Shown here one piece after another: positions 34,901 to 49,900 of a DNA stretch of 64,000 bases; within the stretch, counting starts at the first letter, position 1, and each line of letters starts with the position of its first letter. The DNA is from Bettongia penicillata ogilbyi (taxonomy: Eukaryota > Chordata > Mammalia > Diprotodontia > Potoroidae). The notes under the pieces were generated by a model, which made no database searches, had not been told where the DNA came from, and was given only the letters and a program-made list of their open reading frames with translations. Location: NCBI GenBank assembly GCA_023548195.1, contig JAJHZJ010000028.1, forward strand, positions 2,615,001 to 2,679,000. Direction: 5' to 3'. A program made the translations under genes and the position numbers.

Positions 34901-37900
34901 CAGTACCCAGTACCCACAGATCAGGTAGGTGGACTGTGATTGTCATCTTTCTCATTAAAGTACGTGGCTCTCCTAAGATTGATCTTAGTCATTCCTGCCC
35001 TTAAATAAGATTTGCATTCTGTTCTTAAAAGCTGGAAAGGCTTGTCATTATCATTTGACAAATTGGAGCTATCAGAAAAAAAATATTCAGGGAAGGCATT
35101 AGAATTGAACTACACATACCAAAAGCATGTAAGAAGTCAGTGCAGCAAGTATTACTACCTCTACTTTGCAGTGAGCAAGGTGGAGTACGGTGACTTGTTG
35201 AAAGGCTACACAGTCAAATGTCTACAATCCTCAGTGCATTGTACATAAGGACTTAATGAATGTTTTTATTAAATGTCTACAATCCTCAGTGCATTGTACA
35301 TAAGGACTTAATGAATGTTTTTAGAATAGACTTGAATTTTGCTCTTTTGACTTTCAGTAGTCCCTCTTTATTTGATAGTAAAATGGTACCAATTTTCCCA
35401 CAAGAGGATTTCAGACTCCTTGGATAATTACTTGAAAAAACAGTTTCTGCTTTTAAAACAGGGAGAGTATGGAATAGGGGGTTGAAATGGGAGTAGTATC
35501 CTTGAACCACTACTACCAAACCTAAATCTCCCTTCCATATTGCTGTGAAGGTTTGACTGCTAAGAGGCCAGAGCATCTTAGCTTCTTGACCTGACATTAT
35601 TGCTATCCATTTCTTCTTTTACATTTAGAGGTTAGAGTTGAAAAATTTTGTATTGGAAATTTGTTTCTGCATTTTCCGAGCTTCTCCATCCCATAGGAAG
35701 ATGTTATAGCATGAGTAGAAAAGTAAAAAGCCCAAAGAGAAACATGGGGACGGAGACAGAAGTGTTCTCAAATTCTCAGCCCTCTTAATGATTTCAAATT
35801 TCTGAACAAATAAAAAATGTAAATTAGTTTAATTGATTAATTTTTTTCTCACTGTCTCTGATATTGTAGGTTACATAAGGCACACAGATATTTCCCCATC
35901 TGTGTTCAGAAATTAACATTTGAACTTGCAGAAATTCAGCAGCAGTAGCTTATTGGCAGATGTTCAAGAAAAGGCTCAAAGAAGGCTGTTGATTTTTTGG
36001 AATAAGCTAATAATCTTTTGGGGGAAGTAATATTTCCTAAGTGACTTTCTTATGTACCTGCTGTTTTCTTCAGTGCAGTAGTAACAAGCATTCTTTATTT
36101 GAGCAGGAGGTCGAACCTCAGTCTTTTGTGCTGGTCGAATCTGTCTCTAAAAATCTCCAGAGCCTGGCTTTGGCTGTTGCTTCTCAGAGTGCTGTGTTGC
36201 TAGAAGGACCAATAGGATGTGGCAAAACATCCCTTGTGGAGCATTTAGCTGCCATGACTGGGAGAAGAAAACCACCTCAAATTCTTAAAGTCCAGCTTGG
36301 AGATCAAACTGACAGTAAGGTAAGAAGTGGGAAGTTTTGGAGTCTGGAAACTGTAGTACCTAGGTTTTGGTGTTTTGTGGCTCTGAGAATATGACTCATC
36401 ATTAAGTTTATCAAGAGAAGAGGTCAAGCTGTGCAAATGTGATATCTCATCTCCCCGCAGGTGGTCCATGATGCTGTCTTATAGGATGTGCTTAATGCCA
36501 TGTTCTCTTTGCAGATGCTGTTGGGGATGTATCGTTGCACGGATGTTCCAGGGGAGTTTATTTGGCAGCCAGGGACTTTGACACAGGCTGTCACTAAGGG
36601 TCACTGGATACTCCTGGAGGACATTGACCATGCTCCTTTAGATGTGGTATGTAGTTTCTGCAGGATTTTCTGTAGGAAATCTTTTATTTTCATCAGCACT
36701 ATTAATTTTTTAACAAAATGCTTTACCTAGAAAGGATTTTTGAATGAATGAATTATATTGAGGAGCCCAATTTTAGCTTGAAGATTTAGGAGAGTGAGCA
36801 GGTAGTGAGGTCTGTGTTGTTGCAGGAAAATGGTTGGTGGTTGTCTAACTAATATGAGTTGATTAAATAGAGTAAGACTTTATCCCTCCTACCCCATTGA
36901 GACTGTAAGCACTGGGAAGGCAGTTTAGAATAGGAATTAATCAGACCTGGATTGTTAGTCCTGCCTGTGACCCAACACACTGGTTTGTGATTCTTTGCAA
37001 GTCACTTAATTTCTTAATTCCCCTGGTAACTTTCTAAGACTGTAAGTTGTGAGGCAGATTCTGATTGATCAACATTGGTAGAAGAAGACTGCTGAGAATC
37101 TCACTGTGCCAATGATATCACACTCCTGGTCTTAAAAGCAAAGTAAGAAAGCATGACTAACTACTGTTAAGAGACTTCCGATGGTGTTTGTATGTGATCC
37201 TTTCCTTTAATGATAAAAGTCTAGTCATTTATTATATTTATGGACAGGTCAGGTGGAAATTATAGATAATAAGAATTTAGGGAAATGATAGAAGAGCAGA
37301 TTTTCCCTTAGTCAGCTGCAGTCAATATTTGTTAAGCACCTACTTTGTGAAGAACACTGAGAGAGATACTAGCTAAAGGTTAGGTAAGCTACAGTCTTCG
37401 CTTGGTTGCAGCCTATAGACTAGTAGGAGAATATGACATGCACAAAAGTGTATTGAATTCAGAACAAAGACATGAGGGACAGCTGATGGGGAAATAGAGT
37501 CTCCCCAATGGAGGGGGAGATCAAGGAAGACTGTATGGAAGAGGCATCATTTGAATTGGGCTTTCAAGGCTGGTTTGAAATTCAGTAGGTGGAGGGGTGA
37601 AGAAGAACTTTCAGGTTTAGGGGACAAATTTGAATAAAAGTGAAGAGACAGGAAAGTACATGGCAGATTATGGGGAATAGAATAGTTCTATTGTAACTTG
37701 AACATAATATGTGTGGAAAGGTATGTAAAAGAGATAAGGCTGGAAGGTAGGCTGAGGGTTGGATTGTTGAAGGCCTTGTATGCCAGGCAAAAGAACTTGA
37801 GTTTTCCTCAGCAGGCAGTAGAAAAGCATTGTAGATTTTTTTGTTTTTTATCAACACTGACATGAACAGATTGCTGCATGGAAGGTAAAGCCTGGCATGT

Positions 37901-40900
37901 AAATGTTTAACAAGTTCTTTTTATTCATTCATTGGTATGAAAGATGGATTAAGGGAGAGAATAGAAGCAGGAAGATCTATTGAGAAGGAAGGTGGAAGAG
38001 AAGGAAATAAGCACTTACATAGAACCTAGTGAGTGCTCTACTGATAGAAACTCACAGCAACCCTATAAGGTAGATGCTCTTATTTTACAGTTGAGGAAAC
38101 TGAGGCAAAGAGGTCATGTGACTTGCCCACGGTCGTATAGTAAGTGTCTGAGGCAAGATTGAATACAGATCTTCCTGACTCCAGGCCCAGTACTGTCTGC
38201 TAGATGTCTCTCTGTAATAACCTAGATATTGCAGTCTTTCGGACAGGTGCTTAGTAAAGGGGATGTACAGAAAAGGAACTATTAATAAGTTAGGGGGAGA
38301 ACCAAGAGAGTGTAAGTAACTCTGAAGCAAAGACAAAAGAGAAGAGGACAGGATAATCAACAGTACCAAGTATTTTAGGCATGTCAGGGAGAATGAGGAT
38401 TGAACTCAATGAAAAGAGAATTTGAGAGAACAGATTCAATAGGATGGAATGGGTTAGATTGCAAGGGGCTTTGACACTTTGCCAACTAAAATGGGTAGTG
38501 AGGAAGTGGAGGTGGCATCTGGTACAGACAGTTTTTTAAAAAACCTTTTAAAATTTTGTTAGTAAACGTGAGGCAGCGAGGTAGCGCGGTGGATAGAGTG
38601 CCGAGCCTGGAGTCAGGAAGACCTGAGTTCAGATCTGACCGGGGACACTTACTGGCTGTGTGGTCCTGGCAAGTCACTTAACTTTGTTTAACCTCAGTTC
38701 CTCATTTGTAAAATGACCTGGAGAAGGAAACAGCAGACCACCCTAGTATCTTTGTCAAGAACATACCAAATGGGTCATAAAGAGTTGGGCACGACTGAAT
38801 GACTGAACAAGAAGAACACAGTGAAGGGAAGAGGAAGTAGAGTGGGACCTGGAGAGATAGACAGTAAGTATTTAAGTGCTCACTATACTACTGAGAATAC
38901 AAGGGCCAAAAGGAAACAGTTCCTGCTGCCTGATGAGCTTCCATTCTGTTATAGTCCTATGTACGTACGTAAGTATATATAGTATAAAGTGATGAGGTTC
39001 TGAACTCAGGTGGCAGTTGTGTGAGAGTAGAGTGAAGGGGTTGGACGAGGGAGTGGGGCTAGTAATTCTAGTGGGGGAGAATAGCTTTGGATACTAATGA
39101 GGTTATGAGTTTGAGATACCAGAAGAATGATGGTGCCCTTAATAGAATTAGGGAAGTTGGGGGTGGGGAGGAGCATGGGCAAGGGAGAGAATTGGGGAGA
39201 GAGAATACATTTCAATTAGAACAATGAAGGGAGGAGGGAGTGAAGAGGCATAAGAGGCAGGGAGTTTCTTTTGGAACAGGGTTCTGGAGGGGTCAGGTAT
39301 AGATGGAAAGGTTAGTGTTAGTGAGGAATTTTCTGTAACTGGTACTGGAAAGAAGAGAATGGATTATGAAGCTAAGCAGTCTTGATTAATGGAAAATGAG
39401 CTGTCAGTAGCTCAGCATATTGGCCTCAGTCCTCTCAGTGAAGTGTTAGACTAAGTCATCTGTTGTAAGGTGAATTACTGAGACAATGGAAGAAAGAGTC
39501 AAGATTTTGAACAGTTTTTGTGAGTAATAACCTAACAGATATTAATAAGGTGGGATAAGTGGTGCAGTAGTGAGAGCATTGGACCTGGGGTCGGGAAAAT
39601 CTGAATTCAAGTTCATCCTCAGAGTGTATGACTCTGAGAAGTCAATAAACCTCTGACTGAGTTGTTTCCTTATCTATAAAATAGGAATAATGATAGTACT
39701 TGCAGGATTGTTGTGAAGATCAGTTGAGAGAACATTTGTGAAGCACTTTGTAGATCTTAAAGTGCATATAAATGTTGTTTCATTGTTACTATTATTATAA
39801 AGTCCTTTACATCTGTTATCTCATCTGAGCCTTAAAACTCTCTAGGTACTACAGATACTATTATTCCTGTTTTAAAAATGAGGAAACGGACACATAGATA
39901 TTAAGTATATAAGTCTGTGATGTTTAAGATGGTGACATAGTCAGATGTTGGAGGCAAGATTCTAACCAAGATTTAAGTCCAGATTCTATCCATAGATCAC
40001 ACAACTTCAGATGTTTTAAGAGTGGATTGGCGATATAGTAAGTTAGCAGTGGGGCATTAGGAAGGGCATTGGGTAGATAACAACTAGGTTCCATAAAGAC
40101 ACACCTATTTTGACATTTAAGTTAATCTTTGTCTCGCTTCTCCCTTCCCTCACTGGTATTTTTGTAGGATCCATCTTCAGGGGCAACATTAGCTGTTCAG
40201 GTTTCTGTTTCTTTCTGTACTCTCAATCTTATACAATATCCTTTTAGAATAAATTTTTTTTAATGACATTTTAAAATTTAAAAATTTAATTCTATGTGAA
40301 CTTTCATTATGTGGCTGTAGACTTTTTCTTGAAGAGTAGTAATAATGTAAGAGTAGTTTCAAATATGTATATATTTTCTGCTTCAAAGTGAGGGAAAAAG
40401 AACAGCTTTTGTATGGCACTGTATATAATTTATAAAGTGCTACAATTTATATCTCATTTTAGGATTACTAAAGTGCTATATATGCTTTTTCACTTGAAGT
40501 TGCTGATCTTTCATGGAATGATGCTGCTTACTAGAATATTGGTGAGCCATAAATAATGTGACAGTTGTATTGCTGTCTTCATGAGCTGGAGGATCTTAGC
40601 TAGATTCAGATTTTTTGATCTGTGTTTTGTTTGCTGACATGGGTGACTTGGCAAGCATATTTTTCTTGTTCTGGACGTGTGTGTTTTATTTTTTCTGAAA
40701 GTTTCAGTAATTGACTTTTCTTTCTTAGATTTCTGTGCTAATTCCTCTTCTGGAAAATCAAGAACTTCTCATTCCTGGTCGTGGTGATTGTCTGAAAGTG
40801 GCTCCTGGATTTCAGTTCTTTGCAACCAGGAGGTAAGCATTGTTAAGAATGCTGTTTAAAATCTTGTTCTTTTCATAAGAATTCAGTGTTTTGAATTTCT

Positions 40901-43900
40901 AATTAAAAGGTCCTGAATTTTGATGCCTATGTAGCACAATCATAAAAAGAATTTGTATGATAAGCTAATTATGATCAGAGTGATAAATAGCACTTCTTTC
41001 TTCTATGTCCAAACTCTGTTTGAGCCAGAAAATCAATTTATAGAATATAGTAGATTGCTTTATCAAATAACTAAATGAAACTCACTTTATTCAAGCCAAT
41101 TTAAAGAATTATTAAAAAATAAAAAGAAGAAACAACTATTCATCATACATTTAGAGGGTGGAATCTATGTGCATTTCTATTTTTACAGTAAGACACACAG
41201 ACACTGTTCATTGCCTACTTCTAAACCTGCCATATATCAGAGTAGAGAAGAGAGGGATGATATTCTGAAACTAAACATACTGCATCAAAAGTTTTCTGTG
41301 ATTTCATTAGTGTGGATGATCTCCAGATATAGAAACGTTCTCTGTAATTTATAGTTTAGAGAGTTGCGCTTTGGTATTCAGACCAACAACTACTTTTTAA
41401 TTATCTTATAGTCTTAATGACATTGGAAAGTTCATTTACTTGCCCTTGGTCCCTCTGCTAGTATGCCGAGATAGGATATAAACCTAGGTTTCATATCAGT
41501 CCTTTATCTTCTATCTTACGTTGCCTGTCATAGAATTCATAGTGTATAACAAATTATTGAATAACAAATAAACAAAGATCTAGATCTATTTGGTATTTTT
41601 CCCTTTTCAGGTTTGTGGTTTTATTACCTTGGGCTTTGCTTTAACTTTATTTTGGTGGTACAGTTGTATATGGCTCTTTTATTACTGATTTTCCTGTGTG
41701 TTATGTTAGGTTTCCTTCTATCACTCATCTGCTGTTTTTATGGAACCTAAACATTGTTACTTTAATTTACCATGTTTTATTTAAACATTATCCAATCAGT
41801 TGTGCTCATAGATTGTTTCTAGATTTTTTTTATATTACACACAGAGTATTTGACTATTTTTGTAGAGAGTAGTCCTCTCTCCCATCCACCATTAAAATTC
41901 TAAAAGGGGACTCTCTTGGTGAGAATGTATGATTAGTTTTGTGACTGATTTTATGACCACATGATTCTCCAAAATATTTACACCACTCTGTAGGGCTACC
42001 AACACTTTATTATTAAAGTTCTTTTTTTCACATGTGCACCTCTTCAGTTTGAGTTTTATATTATTCTAACTAATTTGAACATTTAAAGGTAAAAGATTGT
42101 TAGCATCTTTAGTCTTGTGAGTAGGTTTCCAAGGGAGAAAAATAGATAATTAAGACTTGAGATAAATATACAAAATCTAGAACTGAAGACAAAAGTTAGT
42201 AACTTGAACCATATCAGTAGATTTGGCTAAATATGTTAGCCAGCTGTGTGACTTTGTGTTTTTTATTTTATAATTTAGGTTGTTTGGCTGTTCAGGAAAT
42301 TGGTACCGACCCCACAATAGCCATGCTATTTTGCTAGACAAGTACTGGACCAAAATTCACCTGGAGAACATGGATAAGACAGAACTGAAAGAGGTATGCT
42401 GGCATTTTTAATTATGTCTCATTTTCTGTTAGGTGGCATTAGCATTGACTTTGTAATTAGGATGGCATGTATTTGGGTGTTAATCAAAAATAGGATATTT
42501 GGCACATCTTCATGAAGTAAATTCTTTAATTCAGCTCTTTAGAAATAGAGTAGGAAGAACATATTTCTGGGTTTTATGCATTATTAGGAAAGGTAGCTTG
42601 GTTGAAAGAGCATAACACTCTGAGGAAGAGACAGTAAGTAGCATCTGCTCGATGGGTTAAACCACTGTCTCAACCTTCCCAAAAGACCCAAATGTGAATA
42701 ATGCAGAACATTGAGGCCCCAAACCCTTAGAGATACCATGTTCCTCTAGAACGCTAGCCTTGCAAACAGCCTGGTCTCTGCATTCATCACCGAGGGGACC
42801 AACCCTTCTAGGGAAGAGGCCCGTCTTTCTTCAACCCCAACTAGCTGCCACCTGTGGACATGTAAATACAAAAACTCTGGAGTAGGAGTGTCCTCCATAC
42901 TACAAACTCTTTTTTTCCAGTCTGGCCTCTGCAACCATCATCCAAGGAGGCAGTTTTTGTGAAGATGGAGTGGCAGTTGTCCTTCTAGGCACTGTATAGT
43001 ATCTCTTCCACAACAGCTATTGCTTGTTTTATTATTATTTAAAAAGTTTTTTTTGTTATTTATAATAAATACTTTATTATTTACTTATTATAGAGGACCT
43101 AGAAAGAAAGTTAGCACCCTCAAAGTTCTTGGCACTATCAGAATGATTCAGCATCAGCAGTGGATATCTCTGGAAATGATCCCTAATTTGACTTGGAACT
43201 AGGGCCTTCTGTGTTTCGTCATAGAAAGTGAACTCCTTGAGAGCAGGCCCTGTTCTGTCTTTTTTTTTTTTTTTTTAATTTGTATCTTTAGCATTGCTTT
43301 TACACATAGTAAATGCTCACATGCTTTTTCCTTTATTCATGACCAGCATTTTTTCTTCCCCCAAATTTTTATCTCTCCCCATATAAGAAGGTCAAATTCT
43401 AGCCCTTGGAGTAGTCTAAAAACATTAATAGCAGGGATAAAATGACATTGACTGTGGAGAGTGATAAAAAGCAAAGGAAATATATTTTGTATTAAGTTAG
43501 ATAATTAACCGTGTTTATACAATAAGATAGAAAAGTCGCTCTTTTTTTTTAAAGTACATCTATCTATAGAATTACTCCTGAAATATGGAAAGTGGATATC
43601 TCAGGTGACTAGGCTAACAGGCATGTATATAATCTGCTTTATAATTTTTCTGGGCCTCAGTTTTCTCACTTTTTAATTAAAGAGTCTTTTGTTGAATGTT
43701 CCCTAAGGTCCTCAGTTTCAAATGCTCTGTGACTATTATAGTGGTGGTTGTCTTAATTGTAAATTTTAACTTTGTAGGCTGCTGAGTTACTAGTTTACTT
43801 TGTGAATGATCATTAGTTTATTCAATTTTATGCATGTAGTAATTTGTTGAGGTGGAAAGTGAGGGGGTGAATGATACAAAAACTTTTTTCCTTTCCACAT

Positions 43901-46900
43901 TTTATATCCTTTGCTCATATATCAGAGCTATTAGCTTTGAAATGATGTCAGGAACAGGATGTCTAATAGACTTTCTATTAGATTTTGTTTTTCTTCCCTT
44001 GTGGGCATAGTATGAAACATATCATTCATTTTGAGATGAGTTGACCAGTTATTCCTGAATGTTTTCATATTAATAAATTTTAGTACTTCTCTCCTGAATA
44101 AATGCTTGACAGATGCTGTCATACCTCTTAACATTGGAAATGGAAATTTATGGCCTCTGCTTTTATTGAACTTGTGACAAATACAAAGGTGTGCCTTCTC
44201 AAACCTGCTCATCCTGCTAGTACTCATGTGCATGTACCAGGGTCAAGAAGGAAGGAACCTTTTATCTTTAGAAGCTGAGAGATAGCTTAGTATCCATTTT
44301 GCTTACGTACCAAGCTGAGGAAAATGAAAACTTTATTTAAAAAAAAATACATAGTCTTGTAATTCTCCAAAGTGAAATCTTGCTGCTAGCCTCAGTTTCA
44401 GAAGTGTGGATAGAGAATACTGATGTCCCCAAAGTGAAATTAAATGGGTGGTAGAACAATTAATATGATTAATGGAAATATATGTTAATGTATTTTTTTT
44501 TTTGGACTGGGCCTTAATTTCATTTGTATGGAGAATTCCTGGATTGCAAATTGTATCTTATCAATCAATCAATGTTATGCAATATTATCAATGCAGATGG
44601 GCAATTGTGAAAGAAATTAATGTAAAGTCAGTGGGTTTGATTATTTGAAAAGTCAGAATATTGAGTAATTTTTCCTTTTTGGTAATTGTTCTCAGTACTG
44701 TAAATACTTGTTTGTATATGACTGTGAATCATAGAACAATTATTGTAAAGCTAGAAGATAAAGACCTTTTGGGGTCTATTTTATAGAAAAGAAAACTGAT
44801 GCTTGTGGCTATGGAAGTAAAACGAGTTGCCCAAGCTCACACAAAAAGTAGCAGAGGCAAGATTTGGATCCAGATGTTCTGAATTGATAGATGATTGGTA
44901 AAGCCTTGATGAATAGCTCTTCAGGGATAGAAATTATTTCATGTTTTTCTTTCTTACTCCAGGGCCTGTCCCATTGTTTGCCACTGTAGGCACTCAACAA
45001 ATGCTTGTTTTTTCGTTAATTGACACCAAATTGCATTGCTCTTTGCATTCAAATACTACACTTTTATTCATTAGGTTGTATTTTTTTTCATTTTTTTAAA
45101 TAAAGGGAATGGTTGGGTGGTTTAGTTTCAGGAACAACATAATCTTATAAACGAAGTAAATGAATTACATCATTATATATTATAAGCAATGAAAGACTTT
45201 GATAAAATACAGAAATTTTTTTTATTAAAAGTAGTAATTGAAAAATCTTTCCATGTGATAAAAAAAAGTATTTGAAAAAGAAAATTAAATGTCAAAAATA
45301 CCAGAAGTGATACCATGTGAACTCTATTAATAAAATTTTAATAAGAATACTTTTCAAACCTCTCTTTGAAAGTTTAGGAAATCAGCTATAGAAACAAAAT
45401 ATGAAAGGACAATTAATAAAGGAATAAATATCAGCAATGAAAAAATTAAATATATCTGTTTACAGAATGAATAAAACATTTAGTAAGCATTTACTACATG
45501 TAAGACACTGTGCTAAAGCTCTGGGGATAAAAGTAGCCCAAGGAGCTCACATTCTTGAAATGGAAACATGGGTTGTTTCATTTCATAGGACATTTCAGTC
45601 AGATGAAAGACTTGGTAGTGCTTAGGGTACAGCAGCAAAGCAGGAAAGGTGATTCTTCCTTTTTAATGTCATTTCCAGTGATGAGATCATATTGATTTCT
45701 GTCTTTGGACCACTTGCCACTGAGCTAAGAGCATTTGTCTGAGGGAAGGTGTGCTTCCTTCTTTCTTTTCTTCAGGGGACTTTTCCCTGTGATGGCCATA
45801 ATTCTTATCTGTTATAAGAAGTGACAAAGTGGATACAGGAAGACTCATGGACTACCGAAGAGTGAATTGAGCTGAACCAACAGCATTATTGTAAAAGCAA
45901 ACGACTTTGAAAGTCTTCAGTACTCTGGTTAATGCAATAACTAGCCATGATTCCAGAGGACTCATCATGACACAGAAAGTAGAGATTGAGACATATGTTT
46001 TTGCAAATGACCAACATGGGAATTTGTTTGCTTGACTATACATGTTCTGTAATAAGAGTTTTGTTTTCCTTTTTTTTCTGAGTGAGTAGGGGGAAGTAGG
46101 AGAGAGAGAAAACAGGTTTTCATTGAAAAAAATTAATTAAAAGGCATGATGATAGACTCAGAAAATCTAAATTCCAATTTAATTCTAAATCTAAAGTCCA
46201 AAAAAAATCAGTAAAAGATTATAGATTTAGAGACTTATAAGGGGCATTAGAGGTCCTTCAATTTGGCTCTGTCATTTTACATATGAGACAACTGAGGCCA
46301 AGAGAAGGTGTGATTTACTTATGATTACCCAGGTAGTAAATGAGTAGCAGAACCACAGTTTCAATCTGGGTCTTCCGGCTTCAAATCCAGCATACTTGTT
46401 CGTGGGTAACTCACTCTACTCCCATTCGAACTGTTCTATCTCCCCACCAGCTGCCTTGATCCGCATGACTCTTCTTTAAGGGCTGCACCCCTGTTTACTG
46501 AGTCCTTGGCTGGGATCCTGGCACTATGATTTCATGGGGGACCCTAGCCAATCTGCTCACTTCTCTTCCAAGTCAGCTCATTCCTTGGGCCGTTCCACCT
46601 TCCACCAGTCACTTTGTTCTCTCTTTTCTAGCTCCTTTTTACACTTTGTCTTCCTGTGTTAATTAGACTGTAAACTCCTTGAGAGTAGGGATCACCTCAT
46701 TTTCTTGTATTTCCAGTGCTTGTCACACAGTACTTGGCATATCATAAATTCTTAATAAATACCTTATCCATCATGTTGGGAATAAATGACTTTAATAGAG
46801 AAGTGCAAGATAAACCCATAAAATTCATCTTCATTTCTATTGTACCACCACCACCACCAAAGAGAAACTATTAAAAAGAAAAAATATTCTTTACAGTAAT

Positions 46901-49900
46901 GGTAAAATATGTCAAATATTTGGGTATTACCTTTTCAGGACATAAGAGAGACTTATACAAATAGATCCAACTTCAAATGATATTGACAGAACAAATGGAG
47001 GGATATACCCTGCACAGGGTTAGGCTGAGCAGATGTACTAAAAATCACTATTTCAAAAAATAACAGATTTGACACATTGTCAACAAAAATACTAATAAGT
47101 TATTTCCAAGAAGTGTGTAAATTACAACCTAACTCATATGGAAAAATAATTGGAAGGTTATCAGTATCTCTGAGAAAAGAAAATTGGTGAAGAGACTAGC
47201 CTTACCAAAGTGCAGAACATACAACAAAAATTATAAAATAAACTGATTGTGGCTGGGAAAAGGAGAAAAAAATAGATTAGTGGAGCCAGAGAGGGGATCC
47301 AGAAATCAATCCTGTTGTCTGTTAAATATTGATCCCAGGGGTAATATTTGTAAAAAGCCTAGCACAGAATAGGCTCAATACAAATGCTTATTCCTTCCCT
47401 TACTCCATAAACTCTAAAAATGCATGCATTTTTCTAACTTTTAATATAATTTGTTTCCTTTTTAATACTTTTTTTTATCTTGGACATTTAAAAACAATCT
47501 AAGGAGTTTGTAGGATAGCTTGGTGGCACAGTGGATAGAGGAACTTAGAGTCAGGGAGACTCAGCTTCGACACTAGCTGTGTAACCCTGGACATGTCACT
47601 TAATCCTCTTTGTCTCAGTCTCTCATCTGTAAAATGAGCTGGTGAAGAAAATGGCAAACTACTGTACTATCTTTGCTAAGTAAACTTCAAAAGGGGTCTT
47701 GACACAATTGAAATAATCAAACAACAAAAATACCTCATGCTGTATATCATGATAAACTTTCACTGTCTTATCAAGTTAGGAGTTAAAAAAAAACCTACAA
47801 GAAAATGGAATAAATACATTTATCAAAGCAATAGAAATTTTTAACAAATAAAAAAATCACTCGTGATAAAACTGATGGATTTGATTATGTAAAGATAAAA
47901 TAATTTTATACAAAAAAAGCAACCTCTAAAATTAAAATGCAAAAAGATGGGGAAGTATTTATAATATATCTGTGCACATTATATAAAATTTTTTTCCACA
48001 TGTAATTGATGTGGATTTATTTCAGACTGATATGTACTTTCAGAGTCACAGAATTAAAGAATTAGAAGGGATTTCAGGAATGATATAATACATGAGAGGA
48101 ATATATACATAAAAAAAATCCCTACTGTAACATATCCAGCAAATGACTGTCCAGCTTCTGCTTACAATTTCCAGGAGGGGATACTCACCATCTATTAAGA
48201 GAGCCCACATTCCAACTTTTGAACAGTTCTAATTCCTAAATTAACTTTCTGACTCAAAATGTCAATTTACCTCTTTGCCACTTTACCCACTGCACCTCGC
48301 CCTGCCCTTGACACCAAATAGCACAAGTCTAAGCCCATTAAATAGTTGAGAGACAGCTTTTGTGTGTCCCCACTCAGTTTTCCTTACTAAATAGCCATTG
48401 TCTCTTAAACTGATGCTCATGAAATGGATTACAGGTGCTCCACCATCCTGGTTTCCCATCTCTGAACATTTTCCATCTTACTCTTGTCCTTCCTAAACTG
48501 TGGTACCACAGTACTCCCAAGTGAGATCTGGTCTGTCAGAGTACAAAGAAACTGTTGTCTCATATTAGGAGAAGCTTTGTCTTTTCTTCAGGAGGCCCAA
48601 GTTTATATTGGCTTATTCACATCACGTTGCTGACTAATACGAGTTTGCTTTCAGCCCAGGGCAGAAACATTTGAGAGAAGAATGTGGTGGAAGATAATGA
48701 GATTTATCTCTTCATAGAATTGTGAAAAGTGATGGAAAGACTACAGATGCAAGTAAAGTTTGGAAATTTAAGCCTGGTGATAACACAGCGTTTAAGGATA
48801 ACAATCATGTGAAAAATGGAAAAGATCTGTTAATATTTTGTTGCCTCCTGTCTTCTCCAAAAATAGCAAAGGAACTTCCACATTTGTTGTCACCCTTTTT
48901 TTTTTCTCTCAGTACTCCCATTTAATGGTATCTTGAGCTCTCTTTGTTTCAGTTAACATCATTATGTAATTGAGGTCTATATATCCAGTCCTAGTCTCTC
49001 TTAAACTCCAGTGTCAAGAATTGCTATTAGATATTTTGAACTGGATATCCTATAAGCATCTCAAACTCAACATGAGTAAAAGAGAACTCGTTATCTCCCC
49101 TCTTCTCCTTGCTTGGAACCTTCTTCCCTACTGAACTTCACTGGGTTTGTGACCTTCCTGTCCCTACTCATACTTGCTCCATGTAGCCAGTGTATGCTAA
49201 GTATTTTTTCTGCAGCCACAATATATATTTTACCTGTTTTCACCTTTCCACACAACTACTACCCTAGTTCAGGTCTGCGTCATTTCTTGCCTGGACAATT
49301 GTAGTGGTCTTCAGTTATAATTAGTCTTTCAGCTTCAAGTTTCTCCCTCTTCAGTTTATCCTCTACATTGCTGCTGAAGTGATTTTCCTAACATTTATGT
49401 GGGATGATGTTATTCTATTATTTAGTAAACTCCACTGGATCCTTGTTACCTCTGAGATCCAATAGGTACTCTTTTTTTTTTTTTTTTTTTTTTTTTGGCC
49501 ATTTAGTGTTCTTTACAACCTTGATCTTCCTTTTTTTCCAGTCCTTTTACTCATTCCTCCTCTTTAAAGACTTACAGGGTTCAGCCATACTGACCTACAT
49601 CTCCCATCTCTATGCCTTTGTAGTAGTTGTCTCCCATGCCTGGATTGCCGTTTCTATGCTTCTTAGAATCCCTGGTTTCCTACAAAACGCTTTCAGTTAA
49701 GTATAGCATTTTATAGGAGATCCTTCCTTGTACATTTTAAGTTCTGTCTTTTGTAGGCCTTATCTTGGTCCTCCAGTCTACTAGTGCCATCCTTTCTGTT
49801 ACTTTGCATCTACTTTGTAGATATTTTGTATATGACATACTCTCATTCTCTTTGTCTCTCTCTGTCTCTCCTGAGTTTCTTGAAGGTAGGACCTGCTTTG

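Larger units (their letters stand above)
36647..40728 (+). other. MDN1: MDN1 intron 7 (4,082 bp)
   Basis: Almost wholly repeats: a SINE, a long reversed L2 interrupted by a MIR and a MAR1-type SINE, and two facing MIR copies. The last ~700 bp hold nothing recognised. Confidence 0.9.

Noticed and set aside
36320..36514. Small nucleolar RNA in a short MDN1 intron
   Set aside because: I looked for C/D and H/ACA boxes in the short introns (34612-34731, 36320-36514, 62860-62941) and saw no paired box set.
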